From NCBI GenBank assembly GCA_030248215.1, contig JASANG010001052.1, positions 1 through 64,000 on the forward strand: a DNA stretch of 64,000 nucleotides, given 5' to 3'. Both the position numbers and the translations under genes were made by a program. The stretch comes from Enoplolaimus lenunculus (lineage: Eukaryota; Nematoda; Enoplea; Enoplida; Thoracostomopsidae). How positions within the stretch are numbered: position 1 is the stretch's first letter; each line of letters opens with the position of its first letter. Shown here in pieces: positions 11,001 to 22,981 of the stretch. Under the pieces are notes generated by a model. That model was not told where the DNA came from and did not search any database. It worked only from the letters and a program-made list of their open reading frames with translations.

Positions 11001-11280
11001 ATCTTTACAGATTCCCAGTCACTCACAAGGCGCTTTCAGAGAGGACCAAATAATGCAACATCTGCTCTGGAACATAACATCTGGGAAAACATTAACAACA
11101 TTACCCTGCACAACATAATGATTAAACAATGGATCCTTGGTCATGCTGGATTAGAAGGGAAAGAGTTGGTTGACAAACTAGCCAATGAGGCATCCAGGCT
11201 GCCGCAAAAGCTGGTCTCCATCAACGACGAAACCATTCACTCAATTACAAGGATGATCAACAACGGATGGCTTCAGTTTG
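8075..11280 (+). mobile_element. I/ingi-like LINE with RNase H, 5'-truncated and decayed
   Basis: The element begins inside an endonuclease domain (HQGGGVAILVKQGLQHELVS, then VFIVGDFNAHAP at 8310-8350, with the D-H motif near 8560). It continues with a reverse transcriptase (9231-10244) and its C-terminal region, and ends with an RNase H domain (IFTDSQSL near 11000, GHAGLEGKELVDKLANEAS at 11140-11195). RNase H places it in the I superfamily (I, ingi, R1, LOA and relatives). Several stops and frameshifts interrupt it, so it is inactive. The 3' end is about 11280; no clear poly(A) or microsatellite tail is visible. Confidence 0.85.
9231..10244 (+). CDS. Reverse transcriptase segment of the I/ingi-like LINE
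   Basis: 337 codons of LINE polymerase within the larger element. Visible blocks are VPPGDDGVSNEMIRNLLPS, IIPILKKDMDGQMLSLYRPI, KNQAGFRRLRSTQDQI, GLIDFSRALDTVW (the first catalytic aspartate box), RLRAGAPQCSVIS, and SLFADDPSLW (the catalytic FADD box). It ends at a stop in the region normally continuing into the RNase H linker; the frame resumes downstream (10521-10871). It is a fragment of the mobile element, not a host gene. Confidence 0.85.
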   Translation: MCPLHQCELRYTLNVLKPNVPPGDDGVSNEMIRNLLPSTVDTLIQIYNTSLQQSTFPSIWEKATIIPILKKDMDGQMLSLYRPICFTACLGKVLERFIKERVVFLLEKSGKLCKNQAGFRRLRSTQDQILRMTQNILDNFNCKRPAYRTVLGLIDFSRALDTVWLGCQLYKLRDHDIPLCLARWLKSLLEDRRTRVRFENVNSKYRRLRAGAPQCSVISTTVFLIFINDLVANMPQTVETSLFADDPSLWCSRGNPTMAAQELQQGIDVLEQWASKWKMTVNITRSIVTFFSTSTKDAKHFRPDVKYKDVPMQYCATPTLLGVIFYWKMSFSAHVKA

Positions 11281-11289
11281 TCCTATAAC

Positions 11290-12690
11290 CATTCTTTTCA
11301 GGTCCATTGTTTTTCACATGCCAAGGGACGACATGGGATAATTGAGGAGGATATGTGGTGGGGCCTCATCGTGCACGCTGTGTCACGTGGGCGTCACTCT
11401 CTGCTTCGCCTTCCCTCTGGTTATTTCATTCTTTTGGCCTTTGGTGCTTTGAAGTTTCTATCCTAATATACTGTTGTGTGCCAATAACGTTGTGGTTAAC
11501 AGATTTCTGCGAAATTATCTAAAACTTAGACAATTTTCGGCCAAATCTTATTTTATGCAACTTCTACTGTATGTGGCACAGCCATATATATACATTTCAA
11601 TGAAATTGGTTAAAATGGTGGTTCTGGAATTTCCCCAATTACCCTATTCCAAGCTCACTCGGATTCTCATAGTCTTTTAGTCCAGTGTAATAAATTGTAT
11701 CTCTGGGAAACGAGTCTGTTCTTTTCGATGCGTATCATTTGTAATTGTACACCCGGTTCCGATTTTGGCAATCAGTAACGTAAGTTGTTGCTGACCAATT
11801 TTTTTATCAAATTTTGCGCATCGCATAGCATTACCGTAGGCTTAAGCGTATATATACTTTTCAGCCGTATAGCCGTCGTTCAAAACATATCAGCGTGATG
11901 TTAAACGTATGTAGGATGAGGAGATTCGCAAGCAAAGTGCCGTTGCTATGTTGTTGTTTGTGGCTTACACCTGAGAGGTGGTGGGTGGCAGGCGCCCACA
12001 GCACCGAAGTAAACGAATGACGTCTGTTGGTTTCGACCAAAGAATGTCTGTGGAGACGGGGCCGGAGGAAAACTGATGGCGCGCTGCATCGCCCGTGGGC
12101 AGTCTATGATCATATAATCAAGATCATCTTCTGCTGCCCCACGCGCGAGACACGACAGGTTTGTGCTTTTCCGATTCTTGCTGCGTAATTTGAAATAGAA
12201 GGCAATGACCCCCGGTTCGTATTTGCGATATGGTATTTCGCTCAAATTTTGTAACCCCAGCTTCCTTATCTCGAACAGGAGGTGGCTGAGGGCGCTCATC
12301 GGGACGCCTAGCTGCGTTATCGATGCGGGACCGGAATCCTCTGGTAAATGGCTTTTTGGTGTTATGTTTTGTGGTTTTGTATTTGTAAATGTTTGTTTTT
12401 TGCAGCTTCTGCGACCATTTCTTCATTTTTCTTCACTGTTCGCGCTGCCTGGTCATAGTATTAAAGCACATCTAACTGCAATTTCAAGGTTTCGACACCC
12501 AGGAAATTCTTCGGTCTTTTAGCACCTAAAAAGACTCTATTTAAATCGCAATCTTGACTCGAAACCCTTGTATTAAGCAGCTGGAAAAGCAGACTTAGAG
12601 GGTGGCGCACACAAGCGACATACGATTCTTTCGACTACATTTGTACACACGTACCTATGGTGCCGGCTAACGCACAACACAGAGTACATT
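11290..12690. other. Gene-poor stretch with one weak minus-strand open region
   Basis: No convincing gene. Minus-strand frames at 12426-11946 overlap and contain a stretch (DLDYMIIDCPRAMQ) that faintly resembles the 'DHLLFDCP' tail of LINE proteins, but this is too weak to call. The plus strand shows no splice-linked coding. Confidence 0.3.
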
Positions 12691-12699
12691 GCATATATT

Positions 12700-12860
12700 G
12701 CGTATGCACCAGGGCAAGCATGTCTCATGCTTGCAGTTCGTGTGTATATGTAAATGCATAACTATATATAGTAAGCTTGCCGGCAGCATACGGTCGACAT
12801 ATATAGTCTACAAAAAGTAGTTGGAGTGGCGAGCTGCGTGGCCGATAGATTGATGACAAC
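12700..12860 (+). repeat. Degenerate SINE-like copy
   Basis: The stretch ending GGTCGACATA (about 12803) matches, with substitutions, the sequence at 13141-13241 (shared words GTGTATATG, AAATGCAT, GCTTGCC, CGGTCGACATA). A weak tRNA-like head (GGCGAGCTGCGTGGCCGATAG, about 12827) follows at a similar distance. I read the two as diverged copies of one repeat. Confidence 0.5.
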
Positions 12861-13140
12861 TTTGACTAGCTACAACAGCAACAAAACTAACAAGCTACCA
12901 CTACACTACGGTATAGATGCAATGTAATCTCTTTTTACAAGCGGTTGCCTTTAAGTGCGAGTCCAGCTCCCCGATTTCACTGGCTTGTTGTTTGTAGTGC
13001 GCGTCTAGGTGGAACCTCTATATTGGAATAACATGGTCAGCACGACCCGGTTCGAAATTTTGCTCAAAGTATGGATCACGCTGGGAATAGAGCTTTGACT
13101 TTCTTGTACACGAATCAAGCATCCTTCGTGAAAATTGGAG

Positions 13141-13320
13141 AATGTAAGCAAGTCGTACATGCTAGTCGAGTGTATATGCAAATGCATTGCACTATGTATA
13201 TATGGTTTGCTTGCCATGCCGTCAACGCACGGTCGACATACAAGAGGCGGGCTGCTTGGCACAGTGGAAGAGCATTCGCTTAGAAATTCGTAGCGTGAGG
13301 GTACGAGCTTTCCCAGTACA
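13141..13320 (+). repeat. SINE-like copy with tRNA-like head
   Basis: The upstream half is shared with 12717-12803. From 13245 a tRNA-like head shows an A-box-like TGGCACAGTGGAAGAGC and a B-box-like GAGGGTACGAGCTTTCCC about 38 bases later. This looks like a tRNA-derived SINE of the same group as 753-835. Confidence 0.55.
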
Positions 13321-14016
13321 ACTGCTTTTTCAGGTGCTTAGTAAAAGCTATGAAGCGGATGTTCCGATCGATCCTACTTTGACCGACGCTCAAAATCAAT
13401 TATTCATAATGTGCAAGGGGTCAGAGTTAACGTGTTTGAAAAATTATTATTAACAAGCAGTTTGTATTATAGGTGCTACACATGTTTGAGAATATTGTAA
13501 TTGGTTCATGCGACAAATGTATTAAATTCAACTATAAAACCGTGTCATGCTAGAACATGTGCGCATTAAATTGTTACAGGAAACAAGGTTGGTCTTCATA
13601 TAAATATGATAATTTATATACACGATATATAAACTGGATGTGCGGTAAATGGCAGCTCGCAAAGCAATGTGTGTATGTAAATATCTTGGGAACTGCAGAG
13701 TCAGGCCTTTTAACTGAACATGTGGTAAAGCCTATGCTTTTCAACTTCTAACTCACGAGTTTCAGCTATTTTTCCGAAAATTTTGCTACTACGAGGTCCA
13801 GTCAGCCCCTCTACCTGCTTTTACCGTCAACTTTTTGTCTATATTTATTCTGCCGGTTGTTAGAACCCATACTAACTATGAATAAGCATCTACTTGTATA
13901 CTTACCCTCGCATACCTGAGTTGTTTTACAAGGTCGTTCCTTGTCCGTCAACTACTTTTGACGGCATATCGTGGTTCCGGGCGCGACTTACCATTAGGTT
14001 GACGTTTAGACATAAA

Positions 14017-14064
14017 CGATAGGCAACTTCTAAGTTTTTACGATAGGCAAATTCTAAGTTTTTA
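14017..14064 (+). repeat. Tandem duplication of a 24-bp unit
   Basis: Two adjacent copies of CGATAGGCAACTTC followed by TAAGTTTTTA, with one base difference, lie about 160 bases upstream of the CFDP1 start codon. The role is unknown; it may simply be slippage. Confidence 0.7.
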
Positions 14065-14220
14065 CTTAAGCAACTGGCAAAACATGTGGGTGATGGGTTT
14101 GAAGCCGCAATTTTCTTCATCAGATACGCCCATAGTTAATACGTATCCTACATATTTCGGAGTTGTATTTATATGTAATGTAAAGGTACTTATATAGATA
14201 GATGTAACTTATTTCATAAA

Positions 14221-17200
14221 ATGGGTGATATTGCTGAAGAATCATATGATTCTGACGATGATGCTGACTACAAACCCGCCCGTGAGTAGTTTTTGTCTAC
14301 ATATACATTGTTGATTGCTTAAGTGATAATATAAATTTTGAGTAGTTACGTGTTTAAGGAATTTTCGTTTAATAACTGCATCATTATTGGTAAATATCTA
14401 AACCTTTCCAAAGCGTCCCCGCATTTGCCAACAAGGGGCCTATCGAAGTGGCCACGTAGTCAAAATATATCGAGTAACCAGCGGTTTCCGCGCACGTATA
14501 TTGTATATATGTATTGCTTTTATTGTTGAAGTTTTGATGTCCTGTACCAATGTGGTGTGTTTTTAATGTTTAGAGAGCAGTGCTGAAGACAACGATAACA
14601 TAGAATCCGGTGCTAGCGACGATATCGATCAAAATACAGGCAAGGGTGTGCCGAAGAAAAAGCGTCGAAAGCTTAGTTCTCGTCGAACGAGAAAGTACAT
14701 ATATACGTATTGCAGATTTTGTTGTGGAAAATTTATTAAATGTCTTCTATAGTTTACGATTTTGATTTTGATTTACAAATACATACGCCGCACGTCATTG
14801 TAATATTTTTTATTAAATATTCCACCGAAATGATTTTGGCAGCGGCGCGCGGCGGCGTTCGGTACAGTAAGGCAATGCACAACACGTGGTAGTGATTGTG
14901 AAGATAAAGATAGGAAAAAAGTTGGATACAACTGTAGCTTCTGCTTCCGGGTATGTCGGTTGGCAATCCTTGGCGAAAATGATAAGCGGTGGTATATTTC
15001 ATCGCCAAATTTACTATTTTTTATAAAAAACTGCATTTAACCATTCGTGATTTCTTGTCTATAACGTCTAAACGCACCAAAAATGCTTATCCACTACATT
15101 ATAACTGAAAAATTATATAACAGTATACGTACAAAATAATGTGTTTGGTTGAACGCTTGCAAAATGTTAAAATTTTGATGCCTGAAATTGCTCAACGACT
15201 AGATAGTCGAGTTTACGGGGGAATGGGGATCTGCCCGAGTGGGGTGATCCAGCACCACCAGTAACGAACTCCCAGCAACTGTAGTGTTTATCTTTAACAA
15301 AACTCGTTTCCGCTCTATAAAAGATTGTCAACATTTCTGACATAAAAAGGAACACGCAAATCAATGAGCTTACAGGGCACAGAAGTGCAAGACTTATTTG
15401 ATGTACGGGTACGTAATCAATACATGCAGTTAAAGTGAATGTTCCTCGAATATAATGCATCAATTACTATAAATATCATGTTGCCGGCATAATTTTATTT
15501 TTATTTTAGCAGAAGAATTCGAAATCCGGTTGCTGAAAATAGCTCCTCCAATTCTGATGTTAAGTTTATAATCAATTTACATTTGATCTCATTTCTCAAA
15601 TCTCAGTAGTTACTTGATAATTTGTATTTTTGTATTGTATATAATTAGAGTACGTAATTCGTAACTGCGTTTAGTGGTGGTAGTACTAGCTTTAGCTTAT
15701 GTTTCTAACAAAATAACAAGAAATTAGTACCAAATCATTTTGATTCAGTGCTACTTTAAGTGAATTACGCACTTGCGGCTCTGGCCGAATTTTGTTGGAT
15801 GCTGCTCCGAAATTCGTTGGTATCCAAACGGGATCGGTTGCAAAATGTGAGAGGCGCCCTCTTCGCAGTAAAGTTTTCGTGACGGGCTCTATATAGTATT
15901 GTTTAACTTAGAATTATGTATATCTACGTGTTTTATATGATGAAACATCGAATTCAACAACAGACCACGTGCATTCGTCATCAGATGGTTTCGACAATCA
16001 ACGCGTTGAAGATTTATGGTCAGCGTTTTTAGCAGATGTAGGTGGCTTGAAACCATCTAGTTGCTCTACAAGTAGCACCCTTGTTCCTTTGAGCGGCTTT
16101 GAAAACTCATCAACAATGGCTGCAGCATCGAGTTCTGCTAAGAATACAACCACTGTAACGCGTGATTGCTCGAATAGTGGGCTCAAGTTATCTCATGCTC
16201 TTCATTCCGGGGCGGAATCTGCGTCTGTTGCGTTTGGGCACCCTCTTGCTGATAAAAAATTATGTAAGCTGCTGTCAACTGTTTGAAACTTAAATCACTG
16301 CTATTTATCGCTATTCAGTATTTAAATGTGACGTTTCTTCAGAACGTTTCATTAAATTTTGTAAGAGACACTACTCATCTGCTAGAATTTATGTTTATTG
16401 TTAAATAAAAATATTTTGATTGGCTTCTCAATCTGAAATACGGCGAATTTACTTAATTTTATTTATTTTAGCGTGTCAAAAGCTGTCTACGAACACTAGC
16501 GTTGTCTCAACTACCTCATTTTCGGCGGGCATTAAGGACGCGGGTCATACTGCCGAACCTAGCGCTTCACATTTGCAAATTTGTAAGGCAACGGACAGAA
16601 CGTGTACCGAATCTTACCCAGTGGACCATCAATTTGTCAGAGATTCGAAGAAAAAATGTGAAATGGATATGATTGTTGAGGTATGATATTGCATTGTGTA
16701 TAACTAAAGTTCTGGTCTTTTTCGAACTTTGAACAAAGGATACTTGATAGCGTGCCGCAGGGATGAGAGTCTTGGTATCGACAAGTCTTGGTATTTTTGG
16801 CAGGTCTCGGTCTCGGTTAGACGAGACCTGAAGTCGAGAATTCAGCAAATTTATGGCTGTATTGCTGAAGTAACGGATGTGTGATAAATAAAAATTCTCT
16901 GGGAATGTATGAATTTTCATAATAACGAAATAATTATGAGCAGATATTCTGAAAAACACAAAAAACTGAAAAATACGAAAAAGTCGTTAATATGTTTTAT
17001 TTTGAATAATTTAATTGTTTTCCGGTGATGACCTAAAATTGACCGAGACCGAGACTTGTCATGGCCGGTTTCGGCACTTAGGTCTCCGTCTCAGTCTTGG
17101 TTTCGGTTTTTAACCGAGACCGCCCATTCCTGTTGAATAGTTTCAAATTTCAACCGTTATAGTAAATTGCAGGTGTATTAGTGAGCAGGGATGGCCGGTC

Positions 17201-19844
17201 TCGGTCAAAAAGTGAGACCGAAACCGAGACCAAGACTTTTCTTCTCGGTTTCGGTCAATTGTTAACCGTAACCGAAAATGAAAAGATTTTTCAAACAAAA
17301 GTTTCGAATATTTTTATCTGCTCAGAATTGCCGTTTAATTTGTACAATTTATTTTAGTTTATTTATTATATAGAAATAATGGCACAAACGCAACGTTTGA
17401 AAACCTTCGCAAAACTATCTCCAACTCCAATTATAGCAGACACTGCGCACATACGAAACTTTACTTGCTGATCAACTCTAAAAAGCTCATTCACTTTGCT
17501 TGTGCTGTGCAATTTTATTTATTTCTTTGCTTCCTCACGCGCACGCCTAAACTGATGTTTAAATCTAAACTTAAGCCATCCATGTCACAATGTAGTAAAA
17601 TAATTGCTTTGAGGAAACTTGTGACTTTTATTAAAGCAGTCATAGTGTTGAGGGAAGTAAACAAGTACCCAAATTTTAGTGGTTCACACATATACAATTA
17701 GTCCAAAATACGGGCGAAATATTGTTGCGTTCTTACATCAACCTCAAACTCAAACTAGCTCAACTGTAATAGCAATTTGTTTATCACTTTCTCACTTCTT
17801 TGTTCTCGGTTTGCAAACCACCGAGGCTGAAGAAAAGCGAGAATGAAACCGAGACTGAGACCAGCCAAATCCCAAGACTAATCGAGACCTCGACCTCCCA
17901 TCCCTGCTGTTTAGTGAGAAATTTTATAGTCGGAACAAGAGTGAGAAATTCTTTAATTAAAGCTGCTTGAAAATTGAAACTCCAGTTTGTTAAATATGCC
18001 TGCAGTGTTATAATATATAATCCTGTGGTGTAAGTTTTTATGAGTTTCTTACTAACTTTATTAACGTTTGCAGTTGTAATTAATTTTTGCGAAATCCTCT
18101 GATTCACTTTTAAGGTATAATATTTCCGTTAAGCAAAGTTTCTTAATCTGTTTATAAGTCTGCTGATCTTTAGATAACGCTGAAATGATACTTTTTACTT
18201 GTCTTTGTTTTAGATTTCGCAAGAATCTTCCGTGCATGACACTTCTGTGGTAACGGCAAAACCTGATGCTAGCAGCAGCGAAGCCAAAGAGCAACTTTAC
18301 GAATTTGCTGGAGAAGTTGTTGGGTAATCGTTTGCATTGCGTTGACACGGCAGTTTTTTTATATATTTTCGTTTTAAAATAATTTTGTTTAACAATAATC
18401 TTCAGTAGTTGAAGTTTTGTTACAGTTATTGTTTCAGAGTCGCAGACAATCGACATAGTGGAAGCGTATCACCTTCAGGTAGTGCAATGGTGAGTAACTC
18501 TGGTGCAATAAAGCGTCGGTCTTTGGCCGAGGATGCAAATAACGGTCAGCAAGCCCCATACGAAGTCAAGTATGTTGTTTATGTATATTAGCATGGTGGC
18601 ACTAAACCCACAAAAATTTATATTATTGTTGTTTACTTTTTCCTACATTTAAATATTTCTAATTTAAGTTTAAAAGAAGCGTCAATAAAATTTAATACTA
18701 AAAATGGAATTGAAATCGTACGACCTTTTTGCCGAATTTCTGTTGAAATCCGAAGCATGATGATACATTTTATTACTTCTGTGAAGCGAATCACACATAA
18801 TGCGCCATGGATATCAACATTGACGCTTATTCGATTGTCAACTTTTATCTCATTTTTTACTTTCTGTGGCAATATCCTTCATGCAAATTAGTGGGAACAC
18901 AACTCTGATGTCTACGTTAGGATGGACTTTAAATGAATTGCATGAGCTGTATTTATATTTTCAATATTTGCGTTACATGCTTTAGGAAACCAGCTATACA
19001 GCATCAGCAACAACAAGAACAGCAGCCTTCTGGTACCGCATCAAAATTATCGAGCATTTTGTCGTCAATAAGGTCAAGTTCTGGTAAAAGACTAAGCACA
19101 CTGGTTAGTTTAATTTGTACAGTAAGCTAAACATAGATTGTGTAAGGTTTCAGAATTTTTTTCGGCTGACTTGTGATTACTTTTATGGTATTGATTGCCA
19201 TATTCATGATTCTAAGGTTGAGTTTTGCTTCTAAGCTCGTGTAAAGTTTTAGGATAAATCCAAGTTGGACTGGGAATCGTTCAAACAGAAAGAGGGTATC
19301 TGCGAAGATTTGGCAACGCATAATCGCGGACGAGATGGGTATGTTTTTCAGAAAGCTAGACTTTATATTTTTCCCAGCAGAAATATGCAATAAAATGTTT
19401 GGCAAAAGTAAACCATGGCGTTTTAAGCTCATGAATTTTTTTGGTCGCTTTGTGTTGTCTTTTATGCTGGTTAAATTGGCTGCTGCAAAGTTGCTATCGT
19501 TTTTTAATATTTTAGCGTTTTAGTAGAACCTGAGTTCATTAAGTCAACTTTTAAAAGAAATGGGGGGCACTGCATCTCTTTGACTCCGAGAATTTCATTA
19601 TCTATTCAAGCAATTTCTAAGAACGACATGCAAAAGCACGCTGATTGGCATATTTTTCAGCGTGTAATCTTATGTTCCCTTTTTATCCACTTCTGTGATA
19701 TTTCTGTCGGCCATTTACTTACCTTTATGATCGTGTTTTAGTTTCTTATGCTATTATAGTTTTTTGGAACGTCAAGAGTTTTTGCATCGCGCAGATCTGA
19801 GACAGTTCGAAGCTGAAAGACAAGTTCGTCAAACGAGACGGTGA
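14221..19844 (+). CDS. CFDP1: CFDP1/BCNT family chromatin protein, ten coding exons
   Basis: Coding exons that join in phase: 14221-14281, 14574-14694, 15510-15558, 15912-16263, 16472-16680, 18214-18323, 18438-18569, 18986-19103, 19253-19338 and 19760-19844 (TGA), 440 codons. The acidic N-terminus ([20 protein letters not shown]) and the basic [11 protein letters not shown] patch match the family. So do the [13 protein letters not shown] motif and the YEFAGEVV motif. The C-terminal BCNT domain is nearly complete: [40 protein letters not shown]. The family (Swc5 in yeast, Yeti in fly) is a subunit of SWR1/SRCAP-type remodellers that place H2A.Z in chromatin; it acts in the nucleus. The protein is longer than vertebrate CFDP1 (about 300 aa) because of a Ser/Thr-rich middle part. 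The small exons 3 and 4 are the least certain; the rest is firm. Confidence 0.93.
16758..17132. mobile_element. hAT-like MITE, 'GGTCTCGGT' type, copy 1
   Basis: It starts with CAGGGATG and ends with CATTCCTG, an imperfect terminal inverted repeat of hAT type. The subterminal parts are crowded with the word GGTCTCGG or its complement CCGAGACC, and the centre is AT-rich. It lies in the intron between CFDP1 exons 5 and 6. No clear target duplication is visible. Confidence 0.7.
17186..17906. mobile_element. hAT-like MITE, 'GGTCTCGGT' type, copy 2
   Basis: The ends are CAGGGATGG and CCATCCCTG, a perfect 9-bp inverted repeat. The left flank ends in TTAGTGAG and a TTTAGTGAG lies a few bases past the right end, suggesting an 8-bp target duplication of hAT type. 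The subterminal regions repeat the same GGTCTCGG/CCGAGACC word as copy 1; about 450 bases of ordinary AT-rich sequence lie between. No transposase is seen, so it is non-autonomous. Confidence 0.78.
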
Positions 19845-21440
19845 CAGAACTACAACACGTCAGTTTGGTGTTATTTGTTATTACACTACTTTTAATGATA
19901 ACTTGGTGCATACTGTGCGCAGAATATTATTACAGTGAAACAGAAACGAAGTAAATCATATTTTTGCGCATGCTGTTCATCTCGGTTATGGTGAATGTCT
20001 TGAATTATTTTCAGTATTATATGCAAAGTGTCATGCACAAATGGAACTGTTGTTAAGAGGCGTCGGTTTAGCAGATGTACTTTTGCTTTCTAACAACGTC
20101 GACATGTGCCTAACATTTGTGATTAGTGAACCGGGTTAATATTCAAATATGTATTTGGCATTTGCACTCTATGATTAACTGGCTTATCGCATTATATACG
20201 TACCATGTTTTGTAATAGTAGGGGTTTTCACGTTGTAATTTACTGCGGCAAACCTGTTAGCTTTGAGTTTGTTTTAAGAGTCTTTAAAATTGTGTAGTTT
20301 TGTGTTTCACTCTGCTAGTACAGCATCAATTGTTTGAGTTGTCAAGATGGTGTTTACGTCTTGCCTTAAATAGCGCGACGACTTGTTTTTTGTTGAGCGG
20401 CGACTCGTTTATTAAAAATATTGTTGTGTGCTAGCTATCGCAAACGCTTATAGAAAAATGACCTATTACCATGGTTCAAATGATATTTACAATCCAGCAA
20501 GTAACTACAGAAATTTTTTGTTAGTAAGACATATACTTTGATTTATTTGGTGGTTAGTGTTGTTTGTAGAAAAGTCTCAATATGTACCATCTAACACTGT
20601 GCTATTTTGTAGTTTTAGTTTATGCAGTTTGTAAATGTAATTGCCGCAAACTACCTACAGTACTAACTAGTTTCATGTTTGTATTTTTTGTTAATTTTGT
20701 GCTTCTATTACGTTTAGAGTGGCGGAACAACACCCGAAAGTTTGAAACTCTGATTTTGTTGAGGACACTATATTGCTGAACCGATGCTGTAAAATAGCAA
20801 TACACATTCGTTCGATACTAATTATTTACGACACTTTTCATAAAAGAATATTAAAAAAGACGTAGGTACTTGCAGTGTTCTGCGGATACTGTAAAATATT
20901 GAGAAATCGATCCCAATATATCCTTTTATACGATTATTTTGCGCTTTTGTTGCCCAGAATAGAGATGCTTTAGTTCATTACTGTCCATTATATCACGTTT
21001 TTCCGTCATGTGCGGTAAAACTGTAAGAAAACTAAAGTGTCTGAATCTGTTTGAATATTACCTGCTTTGCTATTGGTTTAGTTTGTCGTATTATCTTTAC
21101 AGAATGATTTTAGTAACACGTTTGTATATTTTTGGACGTTACGCACTAGTTTTAATATGAAGAGTGTTGTGTCCGATTTATAGGATTTAAATCCTTCAGA
21201 TTGATTGGTGGACTGCGCAAATAATATTCCACGAGTTTCAAACGGGAGGGTAGCCCGTAATTCGCTCCAAAATGGATGGGTAAGAAAATCTCAAGGAGTT
21301 ATATATTTAGATAGCTCGCCAAACCCATACACTCATATTTCCGCGTGCTTGATACAATATTAAAATTTCGTTGCTATTAAATTTTCAAAATTCATTTTGA
21401 TAAATTTATACACGTAGAGGTTTAGGTTGGATTGATGTTT
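19845..21440. other. CFDP1 3' side and intergenic region
   Basis: AT-rich sequence with no supported gene. The first few hundred bases probably include the CFDP1 3' untranslated region. A possible first coding exon for the next gene ends near 21279 (ATGGATGG followed by a GTAAGA donor), but its link to downstream exons is not phase-proven. Confidence 0.4.
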
Positions 21441-21444
21441 TCAG

Positions 21445-22981
21445 AAAGTTCTACGGCCGTAAATCGGATAAACGTTACACCAGCTTGCGTTGTCTTCGGA
21501 TGCCGTAGCTACTTTTATGCTCCACAAGATATGGTATGACAGATGAGAAGAACAGCTCAATACCCTACCGTGGCTTACACAACATTTTGCGTTGCATTTT
21601 AATTTTCCGAAAGTATTATAACACTGGAATTATAAGCATTTGAATCTTCTGATTAACCGCAGGAAGTTGTACATTAAATATGTTCAAGACAATGTAGGCA
21701 TAATAAGTATAAAATAGCATGCGAATTGTTTTTATTGTCTCGTATTTTTGGTTTAGGTATATGCGTTGCCTAGTACTTGTAATGAGGTTTGTAAGTTAAC
21801 ATTTTTATGGGTTGTAGCAGGCGTCGCCAATTTTATTTTGTTTGTAAGGAGCTTTGCAAATACATGATTTTTTATTTTTTATTCAGTAATTCATCGGTAC
21901 TTGTTTAAATATTGAAAACTTAAATGTATGTTAGTTGGTAATTGTCTAAACTTTAGATTGAAGCATCATTAGATATTTTCCATGTATGATTACTGATTAG
22001 CATATCAACGTTTATTATTGCTTTGCGGCCTTTGCATTAACGTTTATGCAGCTGATGCGGTTCTATAACCGGTGAGTTGTTATATGCATTGTGTAATTCT
22101 ATATCGGTATTTTCAACTATTTTACTTTAATAATACATGAGTTAGCAATTTCTAACTTGTCATATCCTATGTTTTTTAAGAATAGGACTCTACTCGATGA
22201 TATAGCTCTCCCAGTGAAAGAACGTGATACGGATCAATGCATGGCCAGTGCCAGTTTTATGTGTGTAACAATAGCCTAGGTATATTCTTAAGCGTAAGTT
22301 CAAGCTTCAGGTTTTGAATAAGCCTACTTATATCACTAATGTGGAAGCCCAAACAAACAGTTAAACATAAAATCTAAGCGTTATTTACCCCTAAAAGCAA
22401 GTTTGCCTATGTCTTAAATTTGGATGTTCAAATTTGATCGAGACGGGATAAAACAACTTTGTGCGTATTTGCATAAGGTGAGATCAAAATTTCAGTTTCA
22501 GCCTCATTTATACCGTGATATTGAATGCTTATGAAGATTTTGATAAAACCTTTGAATTGTCCGTTGAATGTTGATTTGTTTGTACTGATGTTCAACTTAT
22601 ATATTATTATTTCTGTACAATGTAATATCTATTTGGGTGTTTGCTGAAATAAATCTACCACAGCGGGCAATAAGATGATTGACTTTTTGTTGTTCATCGA
22701 GCGATATTATGCATAAGTAAACTAAATTAAAACACAGTTACTGAAATAAGCTTGGTCATGGCACTGTCGTTATATCACAACGAAAGATTCTGCCGACGGC
22801 CGTTATGCTGCATAATGTGGCTGATAATGTTAAGGCCAACGAAGCAGAGGTTTTTTTCCTACGGAGGCATTATTTAACTGTTCAGCAGCTGGAAAGAGAA
22901 TACCAGTATCTTATAAAGCAATTGATTAAAGAATCCAGGTTTTCGCGTGGCAACTTAGGCGTTAAAGCATATCTATGTTGA
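21445..22981 (+). CDS. Candidate multi-exon small gene, unrecognised
   Basis: Four candidate exons can be joined in phase: 21445-21533, 22052-22071, 22186-22264 and 22751-22981 (TGA). The last part looks truly coding: it is open for 78 codons and reads as an amphipathic helical protein (LPTAVMLHNVADNVKANEAE, then LRRHYLTVQQLEREYQYLIK). The third exon (LLDDIALPVKERDTDQCMAS) is also protein-like. The 20-base second exon and the purine-rich acceptor before the last exon are weak points. I do not recognise the family and assign no function. An alternative is that only the last block is a real exon of another small gene. Confidence 0.35.

Noticed and set aside
11946-12426. Minus-strand protein-coding gene
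   Set aside because: Two overlapping frames, no domain, and only a vague LINE-tail resemblance.
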